Shown here piece by piece: positions 6,588 to 14,198 of a DNA stretch of 18,047 nucleotides. Position 1 is the first letter of the stretch. Every line of letters begins with the position of its first letter. The translations under genes were made by a program, and so were the position numbers. Source of the stretch: AC-50 sp035640455 (lineage in GTDB: Bacteria; Actinomycetota; Thermoleophilia; Gaiellales; Gaiellaceae). The notes beneath the pieces were generated by a model. The model did no database searches and had not been told where the DNA came from. It saw only the letters and a program-made list of their open reading frames with translations. The stretch covers positions 1-18,047 of the forward strand of contig DASQWB010000132.1 in NCBI GenBank assembly GCA_035640455.1, read 5' to 3'.

Positions 6588-8221
6588 GGTCGCACCCGCG
6601 CGGTCTGGTCGTGCTCGTCGCCGGTCCCGACGGCGCCGGCAAGTCGTCGGTCGCGCGCCGGCTCATCGACGAGTTCGCGACCGAGGTCACGCGCGTCGTA
6701 CACACGCACTGGCGTCCGGGGCTGTTGCCGCACCCGCGCGCGCTCGTGGGCGGGCGTGGTGCGGCCGACAGCGCGCGGCCACATGCTCGGACCCCCCACG
6801 GAGCCGTTGTCTCGCTCGGCCTGCTCGGCTACTACTGGCTCGACTTCCTGCTCGGCGGCTGGCTGCACCAGCAGGCGATCAGGCGCCGCGGAGGGCTCGT
6901 GGTCGTCGAGCGCGGCTGGTGGGACGTCGCGATCGACAGCCGCCGCTACCGGCTGTCCGTCGCGCCTGCGGTCGTGAGGACGCTCGCCTACCTCCTACCA
7001 CGTCCCGACCTCGCCCTCGTACTCCACGGCGATCCGCGCGTGCTCTCGGTGCGGAAGGGCGAGCTGGCGACCGCGGAGATCGCCCGACAGAACGTGCTCT
7101 GGCGGAAGACCCGCGCCGGTCACCGGCAGGTCCTCCTCGACGCCGGTGAGCCGGAGGAAGCGGTCCTGGGAAAGTCCGTTGCGGCTGTCCGGGTCGCCCT
7201 CGCTCGAGGCGGGCCGCGCTGGGCGAGGCTGCCGGGCGCGAATCGCGGGCAAGCTGGCCTTCACGCCTTCGGCGAGCCGCGGTGGTGGCTTCCTCGCGAT
7301 TCGCGCCGAGGAATCCGAGACGGGCTTCTGCTCTACCACCCCGTGACGACGAAGGGCCTCGCCGTCCGGCAGGCGGCGTGGCTCCTTGCCGGCGCCGGGC
7401 TCGGCCGACTGCTCCCGTGCTGCGAGGAGCCTCCGCCGGGGGTGACGCAGGCGATCGAGACGCGCGTCCGGGACGCCTTGGAGCAGGCGGGCCTCGAGCC
7501 GCCGGGCGAGCTCGTGTTCGCGCTCGGCAGGTGCAACCAGCACGGGAAGTTCCTCGCTGTCTGCTTCGACCGCGGTGCGAGGCCGGCGGCGCTCGCGAAG
7601 ATCGCGCTCCGCGACGAGGCTCGCGCATCGCTCGCCCGCGAGTCGGCGAACCTCGCGCGTCTCCGTCGCCACCTGCCGCCGCCGCTCGTGGCGCCGGCCG
7701 TTCTGGCGCGGGGAGACGGCGTCCTGCTCTTCGCTGTCGAGCACTGGCGTCCGCGACGGCGCCCGCTCCGGATGCCCGCCGAGGTCGCGAGGGCGCTCGG
7801 CGAGTTCTTCTCGCAAGGCGACGACTCCTCGCTCGGCCCCGCGCACGGCGACGCGGTGCCGTGGAACCTGCTGCGCACGCCGACCGGCTGGCTCCTCGTC
7901 GACTGGGAGAACGCGACCGAGACGGCGCCGCCCTTCCACGACATCTTCCATTACCTCGTGCACTCGTTCGCGACGCTCGGCCGGCCGCGCGGCGAGGAGA
8001 TCCTCGACGGCCTGGCCGGAAAGGGCTGGATCGGCGCCGTGATCGGCGCCTACGCCGAGGGCGCAGGCGTGCCGGCAGCCTCCGCTGCGCCGCTCCTGGC
8101 CCGGTATCTCGAGTGGAGCATCGAGCCGGAGCGGCGGGCGCCGGACGCCCAGGTCGAGATCCGCGGCTCGGGCTCCGACCTCGCCGCGCGCCGGCGATTG
8201 CTCGCGGAGGTGCGCCGGTGA
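6584..8221 (+). CDS. Fusion of thymidylate-kinase-like P-loop kinase and APH-type kinase
   Basis: A 545-residue two-domain protein. Residues 1 to about 205 are a P-loop nucleoside-kinase-like domain: Walker A GPDGAGKSS at 14-22, ERGWWD at 109-114 where thymidylate kinases have DR(Y/H), and HGDP followed by a VRKGE lid-type segment at about 148-160. Residues about 225-545 are an aminoglycoside-phosphotransferase/choline-kinase-like domain: K339 (LAKIA) as likely ATP lysine, catalytic HGD at 421-423 with N428 (HGDAVPWN), and metal-binding D440 (VDWEN). Both active sites look intact. Thymidylate-kinase-like proteins in polysaccharide loci are usually assumed to act on something other than dTMP. 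The second domain suggests phosphorylation of a small hydroxylated substrate, perhaps a sugar or polyol. The C-terminal domain is closely matched by the stand-alone gene at 14156-15136. The substrate is unknown. Confidence 0.82.
   Translation: MRSHPRGLVVLVAGPDGAGKSSVARRLIDEFATEVTRVVHTHWRPGLLPHPRALVGGRGAADSARPHARTPHGAVVSLGLLGYYWLDFLLGGWLHQQAIRRRGGLVVVERGWWDVAIDSRRYRLSVAPAVVRTLAYLLPRPDLALVLHGDPRVLSVRKGELATAEIARQNVLWRKTRAGHRQVLLDAGEPEEAVLGKSVAAVRVALARGGPRWARLPGANRGQAGLHAFGEPRWWLPRDSRRGIRDGLLLYHPVTTKGLAVRQAAWLLAGAGLGRLLPCCEEPPPGVTQAIETRVRDALEQAGLEPPGELVFALGRCNQHGKFLAVCFDRGARPAALAKIALRDEARASLARESANLARLRRHLPPPLVAPAVLARGDGVLLFAVEHWRPRRRPLRMPAEVARALGEFFSQGDDSSLGPAHGDAVPWNLLRTPTGWLLVDWENATETAPPFHDIFHYLVHSFATLGRPRGEEILDGLAGKGWIGAVIGAYAEGAGVPAASAAPLLARYLEWSIEPERRAPDAQVEIRGSGSDLAARRRLLAEVRR
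8206..8210 (+). promoter_or_regulatory. Ribosome binding site for the GTG start at 8218
   Basis: GGAGG placed 7 nt before the GTG at 8218, inside the 3' end of the kinase fusion. It fixes the start of the following GT4 gene. Confidence 0.6.
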
Positions 8222-9432
8222 GCGCCGCGCGCATTCTCGCCTTCGACTACGCGTGCGAGCCCGGGGAGGGCTCCGAGCCGGGAGCGGGCTGGGCGTGGGC
8301 GCGCATCCTCGCCCGGCTCGGCGACACCTGGGTGGTGACGCGCGCGAACAACCGCGTCCCGATCGAGAAGTCGCTCCGCGTGACTCCGGAGCGCGACCGG
8401 CTCCACTTCGTCTTCGTCGACCTCCCTCCGTGGGCGCGCTTCTGGAAGAAGGGCCAGCGGGGGATCAGGGTCTACTACCTGCTCTGGCAGATCGCCGCGC
8501 TCCGCGCCGCCAGGCGGCTGCACAGGGACGTCCGCTTCACACTCGTGTGGCACCTGACCTTTGCGAATGCCTGGTTCGGCTCGCTGGCGCCGCTCGTCGG
8601 GCCGCCCTTCGTCTACGGGCCGGTCGGCGGCGGTGTCGGCATGCCGCCCCGCCGGCTCGTCCGGATGCTCGGCGGCCGGGCACTTCGGTTCGAGCTGGCA
8701 CGCGCCGCCGCCAAGGGCTTCGGCCGGTACGTGAACCCGCTCGCCCGTCTCGCCTGGGCGCGCGCGCGCCTCGTGCTCGTCCAGAACCCGGAGACCGCAA
8801 GCTGGCTGCCGCGGCGGCATCGCGGCAAGGCCAGCGTCTTCCCCAACCCGGTCCTCGACGCGATGCTCGAGCGGGAACGCGTGGGAGGCGATCCGCCAAC
8901 GGCTCTCTTCGCCGGCAGGCTGCTCGCCTGGAAAGGCGCGGCGCTCGCCCTGAAGTCGATCGCCGGCACCCGAGACTGGCGCCTGCTCGTCTGCGGCGCG
9001 GGTCGCGACGAGCGGCAGATCGCGGAGCTCGCGGACCGGCTCGGCCTCGACGGGCGCGTGCGGTTTCTCGGGCAGCAGCCGCGCGAGGAAGTGCTGCGCC
9101 TGATGCGAAGCGAGGCCGACGTCCTGCTCTTCCCGAGCCTGCGCGAGGAGGCGGGCTGGATCGTCGTCGAAGCCCTCGCGTCGGGAATCCCCGTCGTCTG
9201 CCTCGACCGCGGCGGTCCTCCTGTGCTCGCCGGGAACGCGGCGCTGGCGGCTCCGGTCGAGGACGATCCCGAAGCCGTCGCCTCGTCGCTCGCCAGATTG
9301 CTCGAGGATGAGCTGCCGAGCGAGGAGCAGGTGCGAGCACGGGCGCGCCACTTCTCGACAGCCGGCATCGAAGCACGGCTCCATGAGCTCCTCGCCGACG
9401 CGGGCCTTGCCGCTGGAGGCCGCCCATGCTGA
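8218..9432 (+). CDS. GT4-family glycosyltransferase
   Basis: A 404-residue GT-B glycosyltransferase starting at a GTG that overlaps the previous stop (GTGA). The N-terminus reads ILAFDYACEPGEGSEPGAGW, the loop typical of one GT4 subgroup (CxPGxGSExGxGW). Further motifs are YGPVGGGVGMP near residue 140 and a donor domain beginning TALFAGRLLAWKGAALAL. The E-x7-E donor motif is E310/E318 (EEAGWIVVEALASGIPVV). It should act on the cytoplasmic side, adding one residue to the undecaprenyl-linked repeat unit. It belongs to a different subgroup from the GT4 genes at 4331 and 12181, so it probably makes a different linkage. Donor and acceptor are not readable from sequence. Confidence 0.92.
   Translation: MSAARILAFDYACEPGEGSEPGAGWAWARILARLGDTWVVTRANNRVPIEKSLRVTPERDRLHFVFVDLPPWARFWKKGQRGIRVYYLLWQIAALRAARRLHRDVRFTLVWHLTFANAWFGSLAPLVGPPFVYGPVGGGVGMPPRRLVRMLGGRALRFELARAAAKGFGRYVNPLARLAWARARLVLVQNPETASWLPRRHRGKASVFPNPVLDAMLERERVGGDPPTALFAGRLLAWKGAALALKSIAGTRDWRLLVCGAGRDERQIAELADRLGLDGRVRFLGQQPREEVLRLMRSEADVLLFPSLREEAGWIVVEALASGIPVVCLDRGGPPVLAGNAALAAPVEDDPEAVASSLARLLEDELPSEEQVRARARHFSTAGIEARLHELLADAGLAAGGRPC
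9415..9419 (+). promoter_or_regulatory. Ribosome binding site for the polymerase start at 9426
   Basis: GGAGG 6 nt before the ATG at 9426, inside the 3' end of the GT4 gene. It supports this start and the 7-bp overlap. Confidence 0.55.
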
Positions 9433-10892
9433 CCGGCCACACGGCCGCGCCTCGGCTCGCGCGGGGCGTCCGCGCCCGCGAGGCGGCCGTCGTCGCGGCG
9501 GCCGCCGGGCTCGTCGGCTGGGCGATCGCGCTCGGCCACCCGTGGGCCGAGCTCGCGGCGGCGGCGGTGCTCCTCTTCGCCGCCGCCGCCCGCGCTCGTC
9601 GGCATGCCGTCCGCGTGAGCAGCAGCTTCCTCGTCGTCGAGCTCCCGATCCTCCTCCTGCTCTTCCTGGACGTCTACTACCCCCACGCCCGAACGGCGAC
9701 GGATCTCGCCGGGAACCCCCTCGACGCCGGAGGCATGGCCAAGCTCGTGGCCGTGGGCCTGGCGATCCTGATCGGCGGCCTCGCGTTCGCCACGAGCACC
9801 GCCGCACCGAGGCCCACGAACGCGCCGTTCCGGCTGTTCGTGCTCTACGTCGTCGTCGTCTTCTTCGGCGTCTGGTCATCGGTCGACCCGCTCTTGACCA
9901 CCTTCCGAGGCCTCGAGGTCGCGGCCGCGGTCGTCGTCGTCGCAGGCGCGTATCGCCGCTACGGCCAGGTGGCGGTCGCGAGGATCGAGCGACTGCTGTA
10001 CGGCGCGACGGTCGCGCTCGTCCTCTCCGTCTGGGCCGGCGTCGTCGTCGACAAGTCGAAGGCGCTCGTCCCGACGCCCGCCAGCCCGCTGCCGTCGCAG
10101 ATCCAGGGCGTCTACCCGATGATCGCGAGCAACGGCGTCGGGACGCTCGGCGTCATCCTCGCGCTCTGGTCGCTCGCGCGCCTGGTGAGCACGTCGCCGC
10201 GCGAGCGGATGCGCCGCCCGGCCGCGATCGCGCTCACGGCGCTCGGGGTGGCGACGCTCCTGGCTGCGCAATACCGCACCGGCTACGCCGCGTTCGGGGC
10301 CGGCGTCGCGCTCCTCCTCGCCTTCCGCGGGAGGAAGACGCTTGCCGCCGCGATCGGCCTCTTCGCGGCCGTCGCCATGTACTGGGGACTCGCCACCCTC
10401 GGCACGAGCACGGAGCCGCTCCTGCTTCGCGGAGACACCCCCGAGCGGGCGAGCCAGCTCTCGGGCCGCCTCGCGATGTGGCACGCGGCCATACCGTTCT
10501 GGCAGGAGTCCCCGATCTTCGGCCGGGGCCTCCTGACCTCGACCCGGCTCGAGGTCTTGCCGTCGATCGGCTTGCAGAACACGGCGACGATCCACGGCAC
10601 GTGGATCGAGACGCTCGTCGGGACGGGGCTCGTCGGCACCGCGCTCCTCGCGGCGGCGCTGGTCCTCCTCCTCTACCGCGGCGTCGCCGACGCACTCCGG
10701 CGGAACGGGCGCGTCGTGCCGGCCGTGCTGGCGGTCTCGCTGATCGTCCGCAGCTTCACGGGTAGCAGCGTCGAGTCGCTCGGGATCGGCGTCCTCCTCC
10801 TCGTCGTCTTCGCCCTCGCCCTCGCGCCGGAGCGGCGAACGCAGCGCGTGATCGTGCCGCCCGAACGCGTCGCGCTCCCGGCTCGGCCATGA
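9426..10892 (+). CDS. Wzy-like polysaccharide polymerase / O-antigen ligase family protein
   Basis: A 488-residue integral membrane protein with about ten to twelve hydrophobic helices. It matches the O-antigen ligase/polymerase family (PF04932 type). An Arg lies at the start of a helix (R284, AQYRTGYAAF), a large outer loop carries SGRLAMWHAAIPFWQESPIFGRG (R348), and ATIHGTW (H390) precedes ETLVGTGLVGT. In this family the loop holds the Arg and His needed to join lipid-linked repeat units. With a flippase next to it and a Wzz/Wzc-like protein upstream, the most likely role is the Wzy polymerase of this locus, working on the outer face of the membrane. A ligase transferring glycan to another acceptor is the alternative. 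It overlaps the previous gene by 7 bp and the next by ATGA. Confidence 0.88.
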   Translation: MLTGHTAAPRLARGVRAREAAVVAAAAGLVGWAIALGHPWAELAAAAVLLFAAAARARRHAVRVSSSFLVVELPILLLLFLDVYYPHARTATDLAGNPLDAGGMAKLVAVGLAILIGGLAFATSTAAPRPTNAPFRLFVLYVVVVFFGVWSSVDPLLTTFRGLEVAAAVVVVAGAYRRYGQVAVARIERLLYGATVALVLSVWAGVVVDKSKALVPTPASPLPSQIQGVYPMIASNGVGTLGVILALWSLARLVSTSPRERMRRPAAIALTALGVATLLAAQYRTGYAAFGAGVALLLAFRGRKTLAAAIGLFAAVAMYWGLATLGTSTEPLLLRGDTPERASQLSGRLAMWHAAIPFWQESPIFGRGLLTSTRLEVLPSIGLQNTATIHGTWIETLVGTGLVGTALLAAALVLLLYRGVADALRRNGRVVPAVLAVSLIVRSFTGSSVESLGIGVLLLVVFALALAPERRTQRVIVPPERVALPARP

Positions 10893-12184
10893 TGCTTTCC
10901 GCGCGTGCCCAGCAGGCCGCGGTCCGGGCGGGCTGGGGCGTGGCCGACCAGGCGCTGTCGAGCGTCGTCAACCTCGCCGTCGGCGCCCTCGTCGCCCGCG
11001 CGCTCAGCCCGGCGTCCTTCGGGGCCTTCGGGCTTGCGTTCTCGACCTACCTGATCGTGCTCGGGGCATGTCGCGCGCTCGTCGCCGAGCCGCTCGTGGT
11101 CCGCTTCAGCGCGCGCGATGACGAGGAGTGGCGCTCGGCGACCCGGGCGGCGACCGGATCGGCGCTCGGGCTCGGGATCTTCGTCGGCGTCGGCTGCGTG
11201 CTCGCCGGACTCGCTTCGGGCGGCGTCTTCGGCGAGGCGCTGCTCGCGCTCGGCGTGGTGCTGCCTGGCCTCGTCCTCCAGGACACGTGGCGCTTTGCCT
11301 TCTTCGCCGCGGGCCGCGGCCGGCAGGCGTTCGTGAACGACCTCGCCGCCGCGGGCGCTCTCCCGGCGCTCGCGGCGCTCTCGGAGACGACGCACATGGT
11401 CGGCCTCTTCGTCCTCGCCTGGGGGGCTGCCGGGACGTGCGCGGCGCTCGTCGGTGCGCTCCAGGCGCGACTGGTGCCCACGCCGATCGCCGGCCTGAGG
11501 TGGATCCGCGACCAGCGCGACCTCGCCTTCCCGTACCTCGGCGAGTTCGCCGCCCTCGGAGCCGGCGAGGCGGCGCTCTTCGGCGTCGCCGGTCTGGCCG
11601 GACTCGCCGCGGCGGGCGCGCTGCGCGCCGGCCAGATCCTGGTCGGGCCGCTGCGCGTGCTCTTCCTGGGCGTTCGCCTCGCGGCCGTGCCGGAGGGAGT
11701 GCGCCTGCTCCGAGACGCGCGGTCGAGCCCGCGTGCTGCGGCCGTGCGCCTCTCGGCGGGACTCGCAAGCGTGGCGCTCGCGTGGGGTGCGCTCCTGACC
11801 CTGCTCCCGCCCTCGCTCGGCGAGTCGCTCGTCGGCCGCTCCTGGGGCGAGGCGAGGCACGTTATGGTGCCGCTCAGCCTCGCGATGGCCGGAACTGGAG
11901 CGGTGACGGGCGCGGTGGTGGGCTTGCGCGCACTGGCTGCGGCGAGGCGGAGCCTGCTGTCGCGCGTGCTCGTCACGCCGTTCATGGTCGGGGCGACGAT
12001 CGCTGGAGCGGCTGCTGCGGGAGCTCCGGGCACGGCGTGGGCGATCGCGGCCGTGACCTGGCTCAGCCTCGGCCTGTGGTGGCGCCAGTTCCTCGGAGCG
12101 CTGGCCGAGCGGCGGCCGGCGGACGCGGCGGGGCTCGTTCGCGTCCCGCTGCGGCGGGGCACGGCGGTGGGGCCGCGAGCATGA
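10889..12184 (+). CDS. Wzx-like polysaccharide flippase (MATE/MVF superfamily)
   Basis: A 431-residue membrane protein with about twelve predicted helices and no soluble domain. The N-terminus (GWGVADQALSSVVNLAVGAL followed by ARALSPASFGAFGLAFS) is the standard opening of oligosaccharide flippases, in which helix 1 leads into a positively charged turn. The protein should move the undecaprenyl-diphosphate-linked repeat unit across the membrane to the polymerase encoded just before it. The start is ATG in an ATGATG string that overlaps the previous stop. No ribosome site is obvious, so translation is probably coupled to the polymerase gene. Length is at the short end for the family but the helix pattern looks complete. 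Confidence 0.88.
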   Translation: MMLSARAQQAAVRAGWGVADQALSSVVNLAVGALVARALSPASFGAFGLAFSTYLIVLGACRALVAEPLVVRFSARDDEEWRSATRAATGSALGLGIFVGVGCVLAGLASGGVFGEALLALGVVLPGLVLQDTWRFAFFAAGRGRQAFVNDLAAAGALPALAALSETTHMVGLFVLAWGAAGTCAALVGALQARLVPTPIAGLRWIRDQRDLAFPYLGEFAALGAGEAALFGVAGLAGLAAAGALRAGQILVGPLRVLFLGVRLAAVPEGVRLLRDARSSPRAAAVRLSAGLASVALAWGALLTLLPPSLGESLVGRSWGEARHVMVPLSLAMAGTGAVTGAVVGLRALAAARRSLLSRVLVTPFMVGATIAGAAAAGAPGTAWAIAAVTWLSLGLWWRQFLGALAERRPADAAGLVRVPLRRGTAVGPRA

Positions 12185-13362
12185 GGATCCTCGTCCTCCA
12201 CTCGCGCTACGCGTCCGGTCATCTCTCGGGCGAGAACCGGGTGGTCGCAGACGAGGCGCGTCTGCTTGGCGAGGCAGGCCACGAGGTCCGGGTGTGGGCG
12301 CCCTCCGGCGAGGGGCTGCGCGGCGCCCGCGCGCTTCGCGCAGGTATGCAGGCGGTGTGGTCGCGGGCCGCGGCCAAGACGGTGCACGACTATCGGCCCG
12401 ACGTCGTCCACTGCCACAACCTGTTCCCGCTGCTCTCGCCGGCCGTCCTGCGGCAGCTGAGCGGCGATGCGCCGGTAGTCGTGACGCTCCACAACTACCG
12501 GCTCCTCTGTCTGCCCGCGACGTTCGTCCGCGACGGCCGAAGCTGCGAGGACTGCCTCGGACGCATTCCGTGGCGAGGCGCCGTCTACGGCTGCTACCGC
12601 GGCTCGAGAGCCGCCAGTACGCCGCTCGCGCTTTCCCTGGCTCTGCATCGCGCGATCGGCTCGTTCGACCGCGTGAGCCTCTACCTCGCCGTCAGCGAGT
12701 TCGTCCGCGAGAAGCACGTCCAGGGCGGCTTCCCGCGCACGCGCATCCGCGTCAAGCCGAACTTCGTCTGGCCGAGCGAGCGGCGCCGCGGCCCCGGCGA
12801 CACGTTCCTCTACGTCGGACGACTCGTGCCCGAAAAGGGGATCCGGCAGCTCGTGGAGGCGTGGCGCACCGTGCCGGCTCCGCTCGTGCTCGTCGGAGAC
12901 GGACCCGAGGCGGAGCGCCTGCGGTCGTCCTTGCCGCCGAACGTCGAGCTGCGGCCGCCCGTGCCGCCCGAGGAGATCCCCCAACTGCTCGCCTCCGCGC
13001 GGGCGCTCGTCTTCCCGAGCCTCGCCTACGAGGGCGCGCCTCGCGCGATTCTCGAAGCCTTCGCGGCGGGAGTCCCGGTGCTCGCTCGCTCCATGGGCGC
13101 CGTGCCCGAGCTGGTCGAGGACGGTGTCTCGGGTCTGCTTCTGCCCTCGCTCGGAGCAACCGAGGTCGCGGCGGCGGCCGAGCGGCTGCTCGACGACGGG
13201 GAGGCCGAGCGCATGGGTGAAGCGGCATGGACGGCTTGGAGAGACCGCTACTCGCCGGAGCGCGGCCTCGCACACCTGGAGCGGGCGTATCGATTCGTCG
13301 CCGGTCTCACGCGGGACGCACGACAAAGCTCGCCTCGCTTCGCGGCGGTGGAGGGTCGATGA
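12181..13362 (+). CDS. GT4-family glycosyltransferase with cysteine motif
   Basis: A 393-residue GT-B glycosyltransferase of family GT4. The N-terminal domain starts ILVLHSRYASGHLSGENRVV, with HNYRLLCLPAT near residue 105. A cysteine group follows at C122, C125 and C138 (SCEDCLGRIPW then YGCY). This CxxC...C pattern recurs in one GT4 subgroup, where it may bind metal or be structural. The donor domain begins FLYVGRLVPEKGIRQLV, and the E-x7-E motif is E284/E292 (YEGAPRAILEAFAAGVPVL). It probably adds another residue to the repeat unit. Stop/start overlaps of 4 bp join it to the flippase before and the deacetylase after. Confidence 0.92.
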   Translation: MRILVLHSRYASGHLSGENRVVADEARLLGEAGHEVRVWAPSGEGLRGARALRAGMQAVWSRAAAKTVHDYRPDVVHCHNLFPLLSPAVLRQLSGDAPVVVTLHNYRLLCLPATFVRDGRSCEDCLGRIPWRGAVYGCYRGSRAASTPLALSLALHRAIGSFDRVSLYLAVSEFVREKHVQGGFPRTRIRVKPNFVWPSERRRGPGDTFLYVGRLVPEKGIRQLVEAWRTVPAPLVLVGDGPEAERLRSSLPPNVELRPPVPPEEIPQLLASARALVFPSLAYEGAPRAILEAFAAGVPVLARSMGAVPELVEDGVSGLLLPSLGATEVAAAAERLLDDGEAERMGEAAWTAWRDRYSPERGLAHLERAYRFVAGLTRDARQSSPRFAAVEGR

Positions 13363-14198
13363 ACGGCCGGCCGCTCCTCCTGGCCTACCACGCGATCGGC
13401 GCCTGGTCGCCCGCGCTCGCGATTCCCGAGCAAGCGCTTCGTGCCCAGCTCTCGCTTCTGCGCCGCCGCGGCTACGTCGGCTTCACCGCGGCCGAGGCCG
13501 AGCGAAGGCGCCAGGACGGCACGCTGGCCGCGCGGGCGGTCGTCGTGACCTTCGACGACGGCTTCCGGTCGGTGCTCCGCGCACGCCCGATCCTCGAGGA
13601 GATCGGCTTTCCGGCCACCGTCTTCGCCGTGACGAGCTTCGTCGAGTCCGGCGAGCCGCTTCGGTGGCCCGGCATGGAGCACGCAGAGGAGAGCCATCTC
13701 CTCCCGCTTCGGTGGCCGGAGCTCGAGCTCCTCCGTGAGGCCGGCTGGGAGGTCGGCTCACACACCGCGTCCCATCCGCTTCTGCCCGACCTCGGCGAGG
13801 CCGCGGTCGCGCGCGAGCTCGTCGAGTCCCGGGCAACGATCGAGAAGCGGCTCGGCTCGTGCGAGACGCTCGCCTATCCGTACGGACGCGCCGACGAGCG
13901 GACCGCCACAGCCGCCGCCCAAGCCGGCTACCTCGCCGCGTTCACGCTGAGCCGCGCCCACCGGCCCGACGAGCCGCTCCGCCGGCCGCGTCTCGGCCTG
14001 CGAGACATCGATCGTGGAGCCAGGCTGCGCCTGCGTCTCTCGCGAGCCGCGACGTTCACCCGACGAAGCCGGGCTGCGGCAGCCGCCTCAGGCCTTCGCC
14101 GGGCACTGCTTCCGCGCCCTGGGTGGCTTCCCGCCCCGCCAGAGACGCGCCAGCGTCACGTTCCGAGCATCTCGAGCAGGCGCTGGCGCGCTTCATAG
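13359..14198 (+). CDS. Polysaccharide deacetylase (CE4/NodB-like)
   Basis: A 279-residue deacetylase of the NodB homology domain type. It starts LLLAYHAIG, has the catalytic TFDDG motif at 64-68 (D66 and D67) and the metal-binding H-x3-H at H135/H139 (SHTASHP), and then LAYPYGRAD. In the family these enzymes remove N-acetyl (or O-acetyl) groups with a metal. There is no signal peptide or membrane helix, so it may act in the cytoplasm on a precursor or leave by another route. The last 60 residues are basic and low in complexity. GGAGGG lies just before the ATG, which overlaps the previous stop. The 3' end runs 43 bp into the convergent kinase gene, so the last residues are encoded on DNA shared with the opposite strand. 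Confidence 0.88.
   Translation: MNGRPLLLAYHAIGAWSPALAIPEQALRAQLSLLRRRGYVGFTAAEAERRRQDGTLAARAVVVTFDDGFRSVLRARPILEEIGFPATVFAVTSFVESGEPLRWPGMEHAEESHLLPLRWPELELLREAGWEVGSHTASHPLLPDLGEAAVARELVESRATIEKRLGSCETLAYPYGRADERTATAAAQAGYLAAFTLSRAHRPDEPLRRPRLGLRDIDRGARLRLRLSRAATFTRRSRAAAAASGLRRALLPRPGWLPAPPETRQRHVPSISSRRWRAS
14156..14198. other. 43-bp tail-to-tail overlap of the two operons
   Basis: The plus-strand deacetylase stops with TAG at 14196-14198, while the minus-strand kinase stops with TGA at 14158-14156. Both coding ends share these 43 bp, so there is no room for a separate intergenic terminator between the operons. Confidence 0.8.

Noticed and set aside
11047..13326. 759-codon open frame on the minus strand
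   Set aside because: It is antisense to the flippase and the third GT4 gene, both of which have family motifs. The product is low-complexity Ser/Ala/Arg without domains.
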